Positions 28,330 to 36,934 of a stretch of 64,000 bases of DNA are shown one piece after another. The DNA is from an uncultured Planctomycetota bacterium (GTDB taxonomy: Bacteria; Planctomycetota; Phycisphaerae; SM23-33). The stretch spans positions 1-64,000 of the forward strand of contig CAITIS010000098.1 in the NCBI GenBank assembly GCA_903892515.1, read 5' to 3'. A model generated the notes under the pieces. The model saw nothing but the letters and a program-made list of their open reading frames with translations, was not told the DNA's origin and searched no databases. Each line of letters opens with the position of its first letter. The stretch's first letter is position 1. A program made the translations under genes and the position numbers.

Positions 28330-29604
28330 TCAATACGCGACGGCCGGCAGCTTCAGCGGCTTGTGGTCCAGCAGTTGGACTGCGCCCTGGGCCATGGTGC
28401 TGATGATGCGTTCGCCTTCGCCCGGGGCAATGGCTGCGCTATTTGCCTCGTAACAGCCCCAGCGGTACTGATTGCGGGTCGGGATGTATCCCATCTCGTC
28501 TGCGGCGTTGTACAGGATGAAACTTTTGACGAACGGGCTGGACCATTTGAACATCGCGCCCAACTCCGCCACCAGTTCACCCGGAGCCCCGCCCAGCAGC
28601 ACTGGGCCGATACCCAGCAGATAGGCGGCCGTTTCATAGTGCGTTTGGCCCTGACGATGAAGGTAGGGCAGCAGGTCCCGGCCTGGCTGCGTGGGCAATG
28701 CGCTCGCGTCCTCAACATCCTTGAGCTTCAATTTGAGCGGCAGCCAAGCCAGGCGCAACTCGTCATCGAAATCCACCGTCACGGCGTCGTACAGGCGGCA
28801 AGTGGCCAGCATCGCCAGGTTCGTGCCCATCTGGCGGGCCTTTTCAAAGCCGCCCCGAGGCATGAGGGGATGCATATCGCCAGCGGCCCCGGTGGTCGCC
28901 ATGCACATGCACCCGGCAAATGTCTCCTCGATGGCGCGGCGGAGGTAGCCCTGATAATCCGCCGAGATGAGGTTGGAACTGTTGCCGATGCACAGCGGGT
29001 GCGCGGCATAGTTGGTGATGATCACCTTATACTCGTTGTTGGTGCCTTTCTTGCGGAAGCCCAGGACGCCCAGCTCGCGATCCACGAATTCGCTGGATTG
29101 TCCGCGCAGCTGCATGTGATCGGGAATATACAGGCTGCGGCGATCGGGGAAGTTGTACCGGCGGTTCATGTTCTCATGGGCGAAGTCGAAGTTGTAACTC
29201 AGTACGCACTCTTCGGCATTGACCTTGGCTTGGGCGGCGGCTTCGGCGGCCCATTGGACGAGGCGAGCGTCGTACTCCGGCCGGGCCATGGCGACCGGGC
29301 CGTAGGGATGATACAGGGTGCGCGTTTCCGGGCCGCTGTGGGTATGAGTGCAGGTTGGAAACACCCGCTGGGCCGGAAGACCAGTGGCTTCGCTGACGGC
29401 TTGACGCAGCCTCGCGTTCAGCTCGCGTTCCAAGCCTTCGATGTCGAAGTTCAAGAGCAGCACTTGCTGCTCGCCGCTCTGTAGAAACACGGCGGTCACC
29501 GTCAGGTCATCGTGTACGCCCGTGTTGGCGTAATCCAAGCCAAACCCTGAAATGCAATGTCCCTTGTCTGGGTTGATCACCCTTCGGCCAGCACCACACA
29601 GCAT
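28330..29604 (-). CDS. Neutral/alkaline ceramidase-family protein (N-terminal domain only)
   Basis: The 424-residue protein has the zinc-site pattern of neutral ceramidases: HDDLTVTAVFL, TCTHTHSGPETRT, YAAHPLCIGNSSNLISADY and TTGAAGDMHPLMPR. The neutral ceramidases of animals and Pseudomonas are about 650-760 residues and secreted; this one ends after the catalytic domain and has no signal peptide, so it belongs to the short cytoplasmic group found in many planctomycetes, where a sugar-related or other amide substrate is possible. The ATG at 29604 has AAAGGAG six bases upstream. Confidence 0.8.
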   Translation of the reverse strand: MLCGAGRRVINPDKGHCISGFGLDYANTGVHDDLTVTAVFLQSGEQQVLLLNFDIEGLERELNARLRQAVSEATGLPAQRVFPTCTHTHSGPETRTLYHPYGPVAMARPEYDARLVQWAAEAAAQAKVNAEECVLSYNFDFAHENMNRRYNFPDRRSLYIPDHMQLRGQSSEFVDRELGVLGFRKKGTNNEYKVIITNYAAHPLCIGNSSNLISADYQGYLRRAIEETFAGCMCMATTGAAGDMHPLMPRGGFEKARQMGTNLAMLATCRLYDAVTVDFDDELRLAWLPLKLKLKDVEDASALPTQPGRDLLPYLHRQGQTHYETAAYLLGIGPVLLGGAPGELVAELGAMFKWSSPFVKSFILYNAADEMGYIPTRNQYRWGCYEANSAAIAPGEGERIISTMAQGAVQLLDHKPLKLPAVAY

Positions 29605-29646
29605 TGTGAGCTCCTTTGAAATGAATCGCATCACCGGCTACGACTA

Positions 29647-29668
29647 GCACAGGTCAACGAACCTGTGC
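29647..29668. terminator. Small perfect inverted repeat between regulator and ceramidase genes
   Basis: GCACAGGT and ACCTGTGC with a 6-base loop form an 8-bp hairpin about 40 bases after the stop of the XylR-like gene on the minus strand. There is no T-run, so termination or protein binding are both possible. Confidence 0.35.
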
Positions 29669-29706
29669 CGCCCGAACCGGGCGAAATGCCCGATTCCGGC
29701 CGACCT

Positions 29707-30855
29707 CTACCGTTGCATTACGCGCTGGCGATACTCTCCCGGCGTGCACTTGGCCCAGCGTCGAAAGGTGCGGTTGAAGACCGCATGGCTTTTGAAGCCG
29801 GACTGAATAGCGATGGCGGTGAGAGTGAGTTCGGGATTGTCCAGCAATGTCTTGGCGAACTCCACATGAGTACGCTGGATCTCCTGGCAAGGAGTCCGCC
29901 CAATGATCTTCTTGAACTGAATTTCCAGTCTGCGACGGCTGATAGGGTTGTCGCGCACCAAGTCCGTCACAAGAATCGGTCTGTGCGCATTGTCGTGAAT
30001 GTATCTCATGGCCTTAGCCACTTCGGCATGGGTGATCGCCAGGACATCTGAGGAATGACGGCTGATCAGCTTGCCGGGCGGCACCAGCAGATGGCGAGTA
30101 GGCCGATAGCCCTTGTGGATCATGCGATCGAGCAATTGCATGGCCTTGAAGCCGATGCTCCGGCCGGCCAAATCAATGCTTGTCAAAGGCACGGGGCATT
30201 GCAGGCTGCAGAGGTCATCGTTCTCGACTCCGATCAAGGCCACCTCATCTGGCATCTTGATACCAGCCCTGCGGCACAGGTTCTGCGCGGCGACGGCCGC
30301 ATAGTCAAACCAGCACAGTATGCCCGCGGGCTTGGGCAGGGAAAGCAGCCACTGCATCAGCATCATCTCGTTATCTGCCGCATCGGGGAATAATACGAAT
30401 GTCGGCGGCTCGAAGATGGCGCAGGTGAAGCCGGCCTTCTTGAGTTCGGCTACGAAGCTGTCTCTGCGCTGCTGCGAGTGCAGGGCGCTGACTGCTCCCA
30501 TGAAAGCGAAGTTCCTCACGCCCTTATCCAGTAGATGCTGGGCGGCCATCCGTCCCACCGCGACGTTGTTGGTGTGTATCGAAGCAACTTCCGACGCTGG
30601 CCAAGTTCCGATGACGTCCACGACGGGCACTCCCGACAACTGCATGATGCGTAGGATCTCCGGGTCTCGTATGCCTGTCAGAATCCCGCGGATGTTCCAA
30701 CGGCGAAGCAAAGGGACAACGTTGGGACGAACCCAGGCACTGAGGGGGACGTGGGGCGGACGCCACGGCGCCCAACGATGCAAAAGAATACCGCGTCGGT
30801 TGCGGGCATATTCAGACGCCCCTTCGAACACTTGGCGTTCGTAAGCTGAGTCCAA
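29707..30855 (-). CDS. XylR-like transcriptional regulator (sugar-binding domain plus AraC-type HTH)
   Basis: The 382-residue product joins a LacI/periplasmic-binding-protein-like ligand domain (residues about 1-260: FEGASEYARNRRGIL, GVPVVDVIG, NNVAVGRMAAQHLLDKG, IGVENDDLCSLQCPVPLTSID) to an AraC-type DNA-binding domain (about 275-380, ISRRRLEIQFKKIIGRTP, AIQSGFKSHAVFNRTFRRW). This is the architecture of XylR and its many planctomycete relatives, which sense sugars. The first beta strand (VRAAIFPLDSAYERQVF) begins upstream of the only possible start in frame (TTG at 30855), so the N-terminus is uncertain. Divergent from the repeat block at 31031; a target could be the ceramidase gene downstream. 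Confidence 0.82.
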   Translation of the reverse strand: MDSAYERQVFEGASEYARNRRGILLHRWAPWRPPHVPLSAWVRPNVVPLLRRWNIRGILTGIRDPEILRIMQLSGVPVVDVIGTWPASEVASIHTNNVAVGRMAAQHLLDKGVRNFAFMGAVSALHSQQRRDSFVAELKKAGFTCAIFEPPTFVLFPDAADNEMMLMQWLLSLPKPAGILCWFDYAAVAAQNLCRRAGIKMPDEVALIGVENDDLCSLQCPVPLTSIDLAGRSIGFKAMQLLDRMIHKGYRPTRHLLVPPGKLISRHSSDVLAITHAEVAKAMRYIHDNAHRPILVTDLVRDNPISRRRLEIQFKKIIGRTPCQEIQRTHVEFAKTLLDNPELTLTAIAIQSGFKSHAVFNRTFRRWAKCTPGEYRQRVMQR

Positions 30856-31030
30856 GGGAAAGATCGCGGCACGGACGCGGTCCGGTCCATCAAGCGATAC
30901 TCAGCCAAACGGTAGGGCCTGGGCAGTCTAGTGTAGTGATCCCGAGTGGATGAACACTATCAAGCCCTGGTCGTCCAGCTTTTGGTCTTCCAAGTCTTGG
31001 TCTTCAGCGTGTGGTCTTCCCGGCTTTCGT

Positions 31031-31310
31031 GTTCGGCCCCGGCGGGGCCGAGGGATGTAGCCACGGGTGGAGCGGCGGCGGCAACGCCGGCCGACGCGCA
31101 ACCCGTGGAGACGATAGGCTTCTTCTTTTCGCCCCGGCGGGGCGAAGGAAGCGCACAGCCATTGCACAGCCCATGCAGCCTGCTGGAGTTTCCTCCGCCC
31201 CATTCGGGGCGGAAATCACAATTCGCTCTACCACGGGTTCCACTGCGACCGCAGTAGCGGTCTTCGCTCCACCCGTGGCTACAGGCCTTTGCCCCGCTGG
31301 GGCAAGAATA
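31031..31310. repeat. Intergenic palindromic repeat block
   Basis: In the 609-base gene-free stretch 30856-31464 lies a symmetric array. Two related units of about 55 bases, each bounded by CCACGGGT and ACCCGTGG (31058-31106 and about 31232-31282), stand in opposite orientation. They alternate with short hairpins made of GGCCCCGG-type stems: GCCCCGGCGGGGC near 31040, CGCCCCGGCGGGGCG near 31135, CCGCCCCATTCGGGGCGG near 31195 and TGCCCCGCTGGGGCA near 31295. No open frame here looks coding. It resembles a REP-like or miniature palindromic element. No gene was found in the flanks 30856-31030 and 31311-31464. Confidence 0.7.
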
Positions 31311-31464
31311 CGACACTGGCTGTTCATGCGGCGCTGGCCGTTGATACAACGCTGGCTTCTGACGGCACATGCGTTCTTGCCATACGCGCAGGTGGCTCGT
31401 TATTCGGTATCGCCACCGCCCGCCTTCGGCATCACGGATAATGCTCAGTCTAATCAACACTACA

Positions 31465-32568
31465 CTACGAGCGCCGGAGACTACGAACGCGGCTTCTGCC
31501 CAGGAGCGGCCAGGCGGACAGCAGGATCAGCGCCGTGGCGGGTTCGGGCAGGACGATGACGAAGGCCTCGAACTGGGAATTGTCCGTAGTTGTGGCCAGA
31601 CCTGCCAGATACTGGCCGTTCTCGGAAACGGCGGTGATGAAGCAATTGTCCAGCGGCAGTTGCAGTCCATATTCTTCAGCGGCCCATTGGTAGATTCCAC
31701 GCGAGCCATGGACGGCATCCCAGGCGAAACCGCGATCCCCGCCGGCTGGTCCGCTTCCAATGCCAAAGGCGGTGAGCCCGTTAGGAGTGATGCGCATGAA
31801 GTCGGCCCGGTTCGCCCCGTCCGGCAGTGGGGCAATCTGAACCAGGCCATCCTTCCACAACACAGGCATCGGCAGCCTGTTGTCCGATGGGTTGGTTGCA
31901 TATCCGACCGCAACGGCGCCGTCGGGTGTAATGGCCTCGGCGCCGCTTGAGGAGGAGCCGCTCACCGGCGCCAAGGCCACAATCCCCTGGCTTGTCCAGC
32001 AGCAAGCTTTGTAGCTGCTCATGCCTGCGATCACGCCGCCATCGCGTGTGATAACTGCAACGTCGGACGGACCGGTGCCCAGAGTTGGCAGCGCTTTCAC
32101 CCCGCCCAGCGCGTCCCATCGCCAGTTGGGAGAAGCTGCCACCACGCGTCCATCGCCTGACAGGGCCCCGTACGCATAGCCAATGAAAGGCGTGGGCACT
32201 TGCGTTACAAGCGCCGCGTGAAGCTGAGGATCGGCGAGATACAGCTTGGCATATCCACCGCCATCCTCTTCGTAGCCCAGCACGGAACCGTCATCGCTGA
32301 TGCCAAAGCACATGGAACCCGAACTGGTTTGAGAAATCCTGGGTATCAGCTCCATCTCTGGACTGCCGGCCTGCCAACGGTAGGCCTGAATCGGATGTGA
32401 GTACTTATCGATTCCGACAAACCCGACGACCATGCCGTCGTTGGAAACGCCGGTTGCCCACACGTAGTCATTTGGTTGCGCGGGCGGAGCGACGTAATAC
32501 AAGTTCGCCGCCTGAACCTGAACAGAAACGGACAAGACGGCCAAGGCTAAAAGCCACGAGGTCTTCAT
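31465..32568 (-). CDS. PEP-CTERM protein with HAF-type repeats
   Basis: The 367-residue product has a signal peptide (LLALAVLSVSVQVQA) and a series of beta-propeller-like repeats with the words GVSNDGMVVGF, GISDDGSVLGY, ALSGDGRVVAAS, VITRDGGVIAG, AITPDGAVAVGY and RITPNGLTAFG, which follow the extracellular HAF-repeat pattern. The C-terminus is a PEP-CTERM signal (VLPEPATALILLSAWPLL then a basic end). Probably surface-exposed and processed by exosortase. AGGGAGG precedes the ATG. Confidence 0.82.
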   Translation of the reverse strand: MKTSWLLALAVLSVSVQVQAANLYYVAPPAQPNDYVWATGVSNDGMVVGFVGIDKYSHPIQAYRWQAGSPEMELIPRISQTSSGSMCFGISDDGSVLGYEEDGGGYAKLYLADPQLHAALVTQVPTPFIGYAYGALSGDGRVVAASPNWRWDALGGVKALPTLGTGPSDVAVITRDGGVIAGMSSYKACCWTSQGIVALAPVSGSSSSGAEAITPDGAVAVGYATNPSDNRLPMPVLWKDGLVQIAPLPDGANRADFMRITPNGLTAFGIGSGPAGGDRGFAWDAVHGSRGIYQWAAEEYGLQLPLDNCFITAVSENGQYLAGLATTTDNSQFEAFVIVLPEPATALILLSAWPLLGRSRVRSLRRS

Positions 32569-32747
32569 AGAAGAACGCCTCCCTTTTGTGTGCAACTCTG
32601 ATGTATCCATCGGACCGAGGGGCCCTGGATGTTTAGCGGCGCGTGCCCTAACTTTTGACGCCGGCCTGCCCAGGCGGTAGCATGCCCTGTTGCGTTGTGA
32701 GTCAAAAGCACGTGGAGCCCGTTGGCCTTTCTTTTTGCAGGACAACC

Positions 32748-34118
32748 ATGAAACACTCATTCGTACCGGCCGTCGTCTGGACGCTTGTGCTCGTGCTGCT
32801 CGCCAGTTCCTTCTGCCCTGCCGGTGATGCCACTTCGGGCCCGACCTCCGCCGCCTCTGCCCCTGCCGCGCCCATCAAGGCCAGCGCCGAAGCCTACTGC
32901 CAGTGGCTGGTTGGCTGTGTTGACGGCATCGATTCCCAGATGCCCGCCATCACCAAGTCCGCCGAGCGGGCCGCCGATTTGTACGTGAACAAGGACTATG
33001 ACATCGCCGTGTTCGGCTGGCCGGACTTCGCCCGCGAGTTGTACAACCGCAGCGGCGGCATGATGCGGATGGGCATCGCCTCGCAGCTGCCAGTCATGGG
33101 CCGCGAAGCCATCGACCGCGTCAACCTGAGCAAGAACATCATCCTGGCGGGGCTGAGCGAGTCTCACTGGGCCGACAGCATTGGCCGGCTTCGCGAATTC
33201 CGCAAGCAGGGCAACAAGTTCCTGGTTGGCTTCGGTTCGGCCGCTGCCCTGGCCCGGGCCGAGAAGGACGGCGTGTGGTTCGACGCCCAGGTCGTAAACG
33301 GGGCCGTGCCCGCCAACGGGCTGTTTCTCACGCCCTTGACCGGGCCGCTGGTGCCGACGGAATCCGTCGCCAATGTGACCGTGGGCTGGACCTGGCTGTC
33401 GGAGTTCGTGGCCGCATGCACGCGGCTGGGCAAGATGCCGACGATGTACCAGGGCTACGACACCGGCCCGTCGGCCTACGAACGCGAGCTGAAGTACGCC
33501 AAGCTCAAGTTCCACACGGAAAAGCCCGTCGCCATCGAGCCGGGCCGCTTCGGCAAAGAGTATCTCTCCTCGCTGCGTGAAAGCCTGCGGCAGATCCACG
33601 ATGCCGAAATGGCTCACATCCGCCAGGCCGCCCGGCAGGCGGTCGAGACCCGCGACGCCGGCGGCGCGATGTACACGTATATGCAAGGCCACATCACCAT
33701 GGACCTGTATCCCTACCCGCGCGACCCCGGATACTTCCAGAACTTCGAACGGAACTGGGGCACCATGCGCCGCGACGTGAAACTGGCCAAGGGTGACCTC
33801 GTGCTGTGCATCGGCCAATCCGCGGTGTATCGCGGCGAGAACTACGAGGACTTCGCCGACCACGCCCGCCAGGCCGGCGCCAAGCTCATCTGGGCCATCG
33901 CCACGTTCAACAAGGAAGAGGTCCAGGCCATCGCCCCGGACGAACTGCTGATCGACCTGCACTGGGAAAAGGGCGACGCCGCCGTCACCATGCCCGGCTA
34001 CGACATCAAGATCCTGCCCACCAGCGGCGTCATCCAGGGAACCATCCTGTGGATGGTGGATGCTGAAATCCTGGGCATGCTCGAAGTCCGTTGCCCGGCC
34101 TCAATGCCCAGCCGGTAG
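32748..34118 (+). CDS. Exported protein of unknown function with possible SIS-like fold
   Basis: The 456-residue product has a signal peptide (VVWTLVLVLLASSFC, cut near PAGDA). Repeated alpha/beta units with Gly-rich turns follow: NKDYDIAVFGWPDFA (about 80), NIILAGLSESHWADSIGRL (about 125), KFLVGFGSAA, then LVLCIGQSAVYRGENYEDFADHARQAGAKLIWAIATF (about 340-380). The last unit resembles the substrate-binding strand-loop-helix of sugar isomerase (SIS) domains, but an exported SIS protein would be unusual. I do not recognise the family with certainty. It is divergent from the PEP-CTERM gene at 31465. Confidence 0.6.
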   Translation: MKHSFVPAVVWTLVLVLLASSFCPAGDATSGPTSAASAPAAPIKASAEAYCQWLVGCVDGIDSQMPAITKSAERAADLYVNKDYDIAVFGWPDFARELYNRSGGMMRMGIASQLPVMGREAIDRVNLSKNIILAGLSESHWADSIGRLREFRKQGNKFLVGFGSAAALARAEKDGVWFDAQVVNGAVPANGLFLTPLTGPLVPTESVANVTVGWTWLSEFVAACTRLGKMPTMYQGYDTGPSAYERELKYAKLKFHTEKPVAIEPGRFGKEYLSSLRESLRQIHDAEMAHIRQAARQAVETRDAGGAMYTYMQGHITMDLYPYPRDPGYFQNFERNWGTMRRDVKLAKGDLVLCIGQSAVYRGENYEDFADHARQAGAKLIWAIATFNKEEVQAIAPDELLIDLHWEKGDAAVTMPGYDIKILPTSGVIQGTILWMVDAEILGMLEVRCPASMPSR

Positions 34119-34187
34119 GCGAAACGAGCACGGCGAGCCCGGAGACCCGCCGCGTTTGACAATCAGGGTGCTGTGTCGGAACGCTTG

Positions 34188-35960
34188 CTACGCGCGTCGC
34201 CGCAGCAGCGCCACGCCGCCGGCCGCCAGTAGCGCCAGCGTCATCGGCTCGGGTACGCTCTTGCCGAAACCGCCTTCGAGAATGATGTAGTCAGCGAAGG
34301 TAACTTTGCCGTCGCCGTTGAAGTCGCCCATCGCCCAGGTGGCGCTGGTCGCGCCGAAGTTGCGTTCCAGCACGATGTAATCGGCAAAGGTTACCTTGCG
34401 GTCCATGTCGGTGTCGCCCGGCAGCAGGGACACTTCGATCGCGCCGATATCGATCTGGCCATAAGCGACGGCCGGGTCGGAGGCGTCGGTGGGGCTGCCG
34501 GCATTGATCAGGGCTGAACCCGCCACCGGTGTGTACGCCTGCTGATACAGGGCCAGCAATTGGGCATTCGTGTACGTGCCGGCCAGCATGTCCGCGTCGC
34601 TGTAGGGATCGACGAAGTTGGCGTTGTTCACCAGGCTGGCTGGGTTAAAGGTCGCGATCGTCGGCAACATCACGTCGTGCATGCTGAAGCCGTCGTCGCC
34701 TTCGACCTTGCCAGTGATCTGGACGCCCACGTAACGACCCGAGCTGGACGTGTAGCCATCAGCGTTTTGCCCGGCCCAGCAGTTATAGTCGACGTAGGAG
34801 ACGGTGTCGGCGTAGCCGCCGCTGGCCGTGTTCTGCTCGTCGTAGATCCGGCCTGTTCGCAGGAGCAGGTTGTTGCGGATGTTCAGGCCGCTCGGCTGGA
34901 CGCCCGAAGGCATGTGATTCAGGTAGAACGGGGGTATCGAGTGGGCGCCTACGATGCCACGCTGATCGATGGTGTTGTTGCGCACCGTGCAGTTTCGCAG
35001 CAAGTTATCGCCCAGGCCCATGATCGAGCCATAGGAGCTATTGAGCAGAATATTCCGCTCGATGACGCTGTTGTTCGCAACTCCGCAAATGTTCTCGTGG
35101 GTGTGGTCGCCGCGCAGGGTGGCTTCGGCCGGCGTGTAGGCCTCCAGCACGTTGCCGGCGATGTGACCGCCCACGGCGCTGAGGTTCCACAGGCAGCCGC
35201 GGATGACATTGTTGGAAATGTCGCCGATCGTGTTGACGATGCCGTACTGAATGCTGGCGGTCGCATCATTGTGGATGTAGTTGTCTTTGACCACGAAGTT
35301 CGTATACGCGCCGTTGCCGCCGCCATTGCCGGCCGTTATGTCGGCGTTGATAACCGTGTTACCCGAGACGTTGGCGGTGGCGCTGTTGGTCCAGATGAAG
35401 CCGTTCTGGAACTTGTTGTTCTGAACGCTCGCCGACTTTCCGTAGGCGAATACCCAGAAATTTGCGGAGTCCCGGACGTTACAGCCACTGACCGTCGCGT
35501 TGGACCCGCTGGCCGTCGCCCACGTCTGCCCGCTGTTGCTGATGGTGCAATTGGTCATGGAGAACCCGCCGCTGCGGGCTGTCGCGTTCAGCCAGTATTG
35601 CCGCGCCGAGCCGGACACGGGGGCCATGCCTGACACGATGCAGTTGCTGAGCGTCATCGCCAACGCGCTGCCCGTGATGGCGCCAGTCTGATTGCCGGTG
35701 AACTGGATCGGCGCGGCCGCGGTGCCCTGGGCGGAAAACGCGCCGGACGTGCTGAAGTTGATGTTGCCCGCGCCGACGAAGTTGACGATCGTGCCGGGCT
35801 GGATGGTCAGGCTGCCCGCGGATGTGACGGTGACCGTGCCGTCCACCGTGACAGTGCCCGACCACACCGTGCTGGTCGAGATGGTCTGATCGCCCGCAAA
35901 GGCAAAGCTGGCCGACAGCGTAAGAGCGCACGCGATTGCAGCGAAGGATACCTTCAGCAT
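34188..35960 (-). CDS. Secreted beta-helix protein with dockerin and PEP-CTERM signal
   Basis: The 590-residue protein has a signal peptide (AAIACALTLSASFAFAG), a long right-handed beta-helix (about 30-450) with rungs such as NATVSGCNVRDS, NKFQNGFIW, GNTVINADI and RNNTIDQRG, and near the C-terminus a dockerin-like pair (about 512-566, GDTDMDRKVTFADYIVLERN and its partner) directly followed by a PEP-CTERM tail (VPEPMTLALLAAGGVALL and RRRA). Having both a dockerin and an exosortase signal is unusual. Beta-helices of this type bind or cut polysaccharide. GAGG lies nine bases before the ATG, and a consensus promoter lies 88 bases upstream. Confidence 0.86.
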   Translation of the reverse strand: MLKVSFAAIACALTLSASFAFAGDQTISTSTVWSGTVTVDGTVTVTSAGSLTIQPGTIVNFVGAGNINFSTSGAFSAQGTAAAPIQFTGNQTGAITGSALAMTLSNCIVSGMAPVSGSARQYWLNATARSGGFSMTNCTISNSGQTWATASGSNATVSGCNVRDSANFWVFAYGKSASVQNNKFQNGFIWTNSATANVSGNTVINADITAGNGGGNGAYTNFVVKDNYIHNDATASIQYGIVNTIGDISNNVIRGCLWNLSAVGGHIAGNVLEAYTPAEATLRGDHTHENICGVANNSVIERNILLNSSYGSIMGLGDNLLRNCTVRNNTIDQRGIVGAHSIPPFYLNHMPSGVQPSGLNIRNNLLLRTGRIYDEQNTASGGYADTVSYVDYNCWAGQNADGYTSSSGRYVGVQITGKVEGDDGFSMHDVMLPTIATFNPASLVNNANFVDPYSDADMLAGTYTNAQLLALYQQAYTPVAGSALINAGSPTDASDPAVAYGQIDIGAIEVSLLPGDTDMDRKVTFADYIVLERNFGATSATWAMGDFNGDGKVTFADYIILEGGFGKSVPEPMTLALLAAGGVALLRRRA

Positions 35961-36047
35961 GGTTTGCCTCAAGATTTGGACAACGCGGGCCTTTGGGCCC
36001 TCTCCTTTTTCGACGGCCAGCAGGAACAGCTTTCCCTGCCTGTCGTG

Positions 36048-36075
36048 ATTATACACGGAATACCGCATTTGTCAA
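36048..36075 (-). promoter_or_regulatory. Consensus sigma70-type promoter of the dockerin/PEP-CTERM gene
   Basis: On the minus strand TTGACA (36075-36070) and TATAAT (36053-36048) match the consensus exactly with a 16-base spacer. The expected start near 36041 gives a leader of about 80 bases to the ATG at 35960. Confidence 0.85.
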
Positions 36076-36162
36076 TTTTGTGCGGGCGTGTGTAATCGTC
36101 CCAGCGAACGTGTTGCCGGTGCGGAGTCTTGTTCAAGAGGACGCGCTGGAGCGGTTGCCAAA

Positions 36163-36222
36163 AGCGTTCCGATTGGGCGGTGGGTTTGGGTTTCCCAACC
36201 CGCCACCCAATCGGAGAACGCT
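36163..36222 (-). terminator. Long imperfect hairpin ending the gas vesicle operon
   Basis: A stem of about 24 bp (outer part AGCGTTC, inner part CGATTGGG and beyond) with a two-base bulge, one wobble and one mismatch, closed by a 9-base loop. On the minus strand it is followed by CGCTTTTGG. It lies about 80 bases after the last gas vesicle-island gene and before the promoter of the next gene. Confidence 0.65.
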
Positions 36223-36303
36223 GTCAGTGCGGGCAGCCAGATGGAATCCAACGGCGGAGCCTGGCGGAACCACGCTATCTCGGCAGACGGGGGCTGCGGA
36301 AGG

Positions 36304-36843
36304 TCAGGGGCTCGCCGTCTTCCTGAGTTTCAGTTCAAGAATGCCGTTGTGGTACGCGGATTCCATGCCTTCGGCCTGGGCCGCGCAGGGCAGCAGCACT
36401 TCGGCGTGGTAGCGACGGTCGCCTTTCGTCGAGATAGTCAGCACGTCGCCGGCGACCTGGGACGCAATGTCGCCCTCGCTGACGCCTGGCAATTCCGCGA
36501 TCACGCGGATCAAGTTGCCTTCTTCCAGGACATCCACCACGGGCTCGCGGTCTTCCTCGACGGCCACGCCTTCCTTGGTCTTGTGCATGTTGCCAAAGGG
36601 CCGCACCGTCACGCCCGGGCTTTCGCCGTTGCCCATCGTCTTGATGGAAAAGCCGAAGATGCCCTTGCCCTTCTCGCCCAGCCCCGGCACGCTGAACTCG
36701 CCGGTCTCGCTGACCTCGCCGGAATCCTTCATCTTGGCGGCCGCTTCCACGAGCTTCTGTATGCCGTCGAATAGCCCGCCAAATCCGAATCCGAAAGAGT
36801 TTCGCGTCTCTGGTTCCCGTTGCTTTTCGGCATGCTTCGCCAT
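36304..36843 (-). CDS. Hsp20/GvpH-like small heat-shock protein
   Basis: The 179-residue protein has a polar N-terminal region with FGFGFGGLFDGIQKLVEAAAKM, the VRPFGNMHKT linker and a C-terminal alpha-crystallin-like domain (about 95-175): EPVVDVLEEGNLIRVIAELPGVSEGDI, LTISTKGD and GILELKLRK. This is the arrangement of GvpH, the small heat-shock-like accessory protein of gas vesicle clusters, thought to keep vesicle proteins soluble. It is the last gene of the island, 91 bases after dnaK. AAAAGGAG precedes the ATG. Confidence 0.8.
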   Translation of the reverse strand: MAKHAEKQREPETRNSFGFGFGGLFDGIQKLVEAAAKMKDSGEVSETGEFSVPGLGEKGKGIFGFSIKTMGNGESPGVTVRPFGNMHKTKEGVAVEEDREPVVDVLEEGNLIRVIAELPGVSEGDIASQVAGDVLTISTKGDRRYHAEVLLPCAAQAEGMESAYHNGILELKLRKTASP

Positions 36844-36934
36844 GTCATGCTCCTTTTAAGAGTCGTTGCACGCTCGATGGGATGGTGATCGCGCCATCTG
36901 CCATCACTCGTTTAGTCGAAATATCAAAACACTG

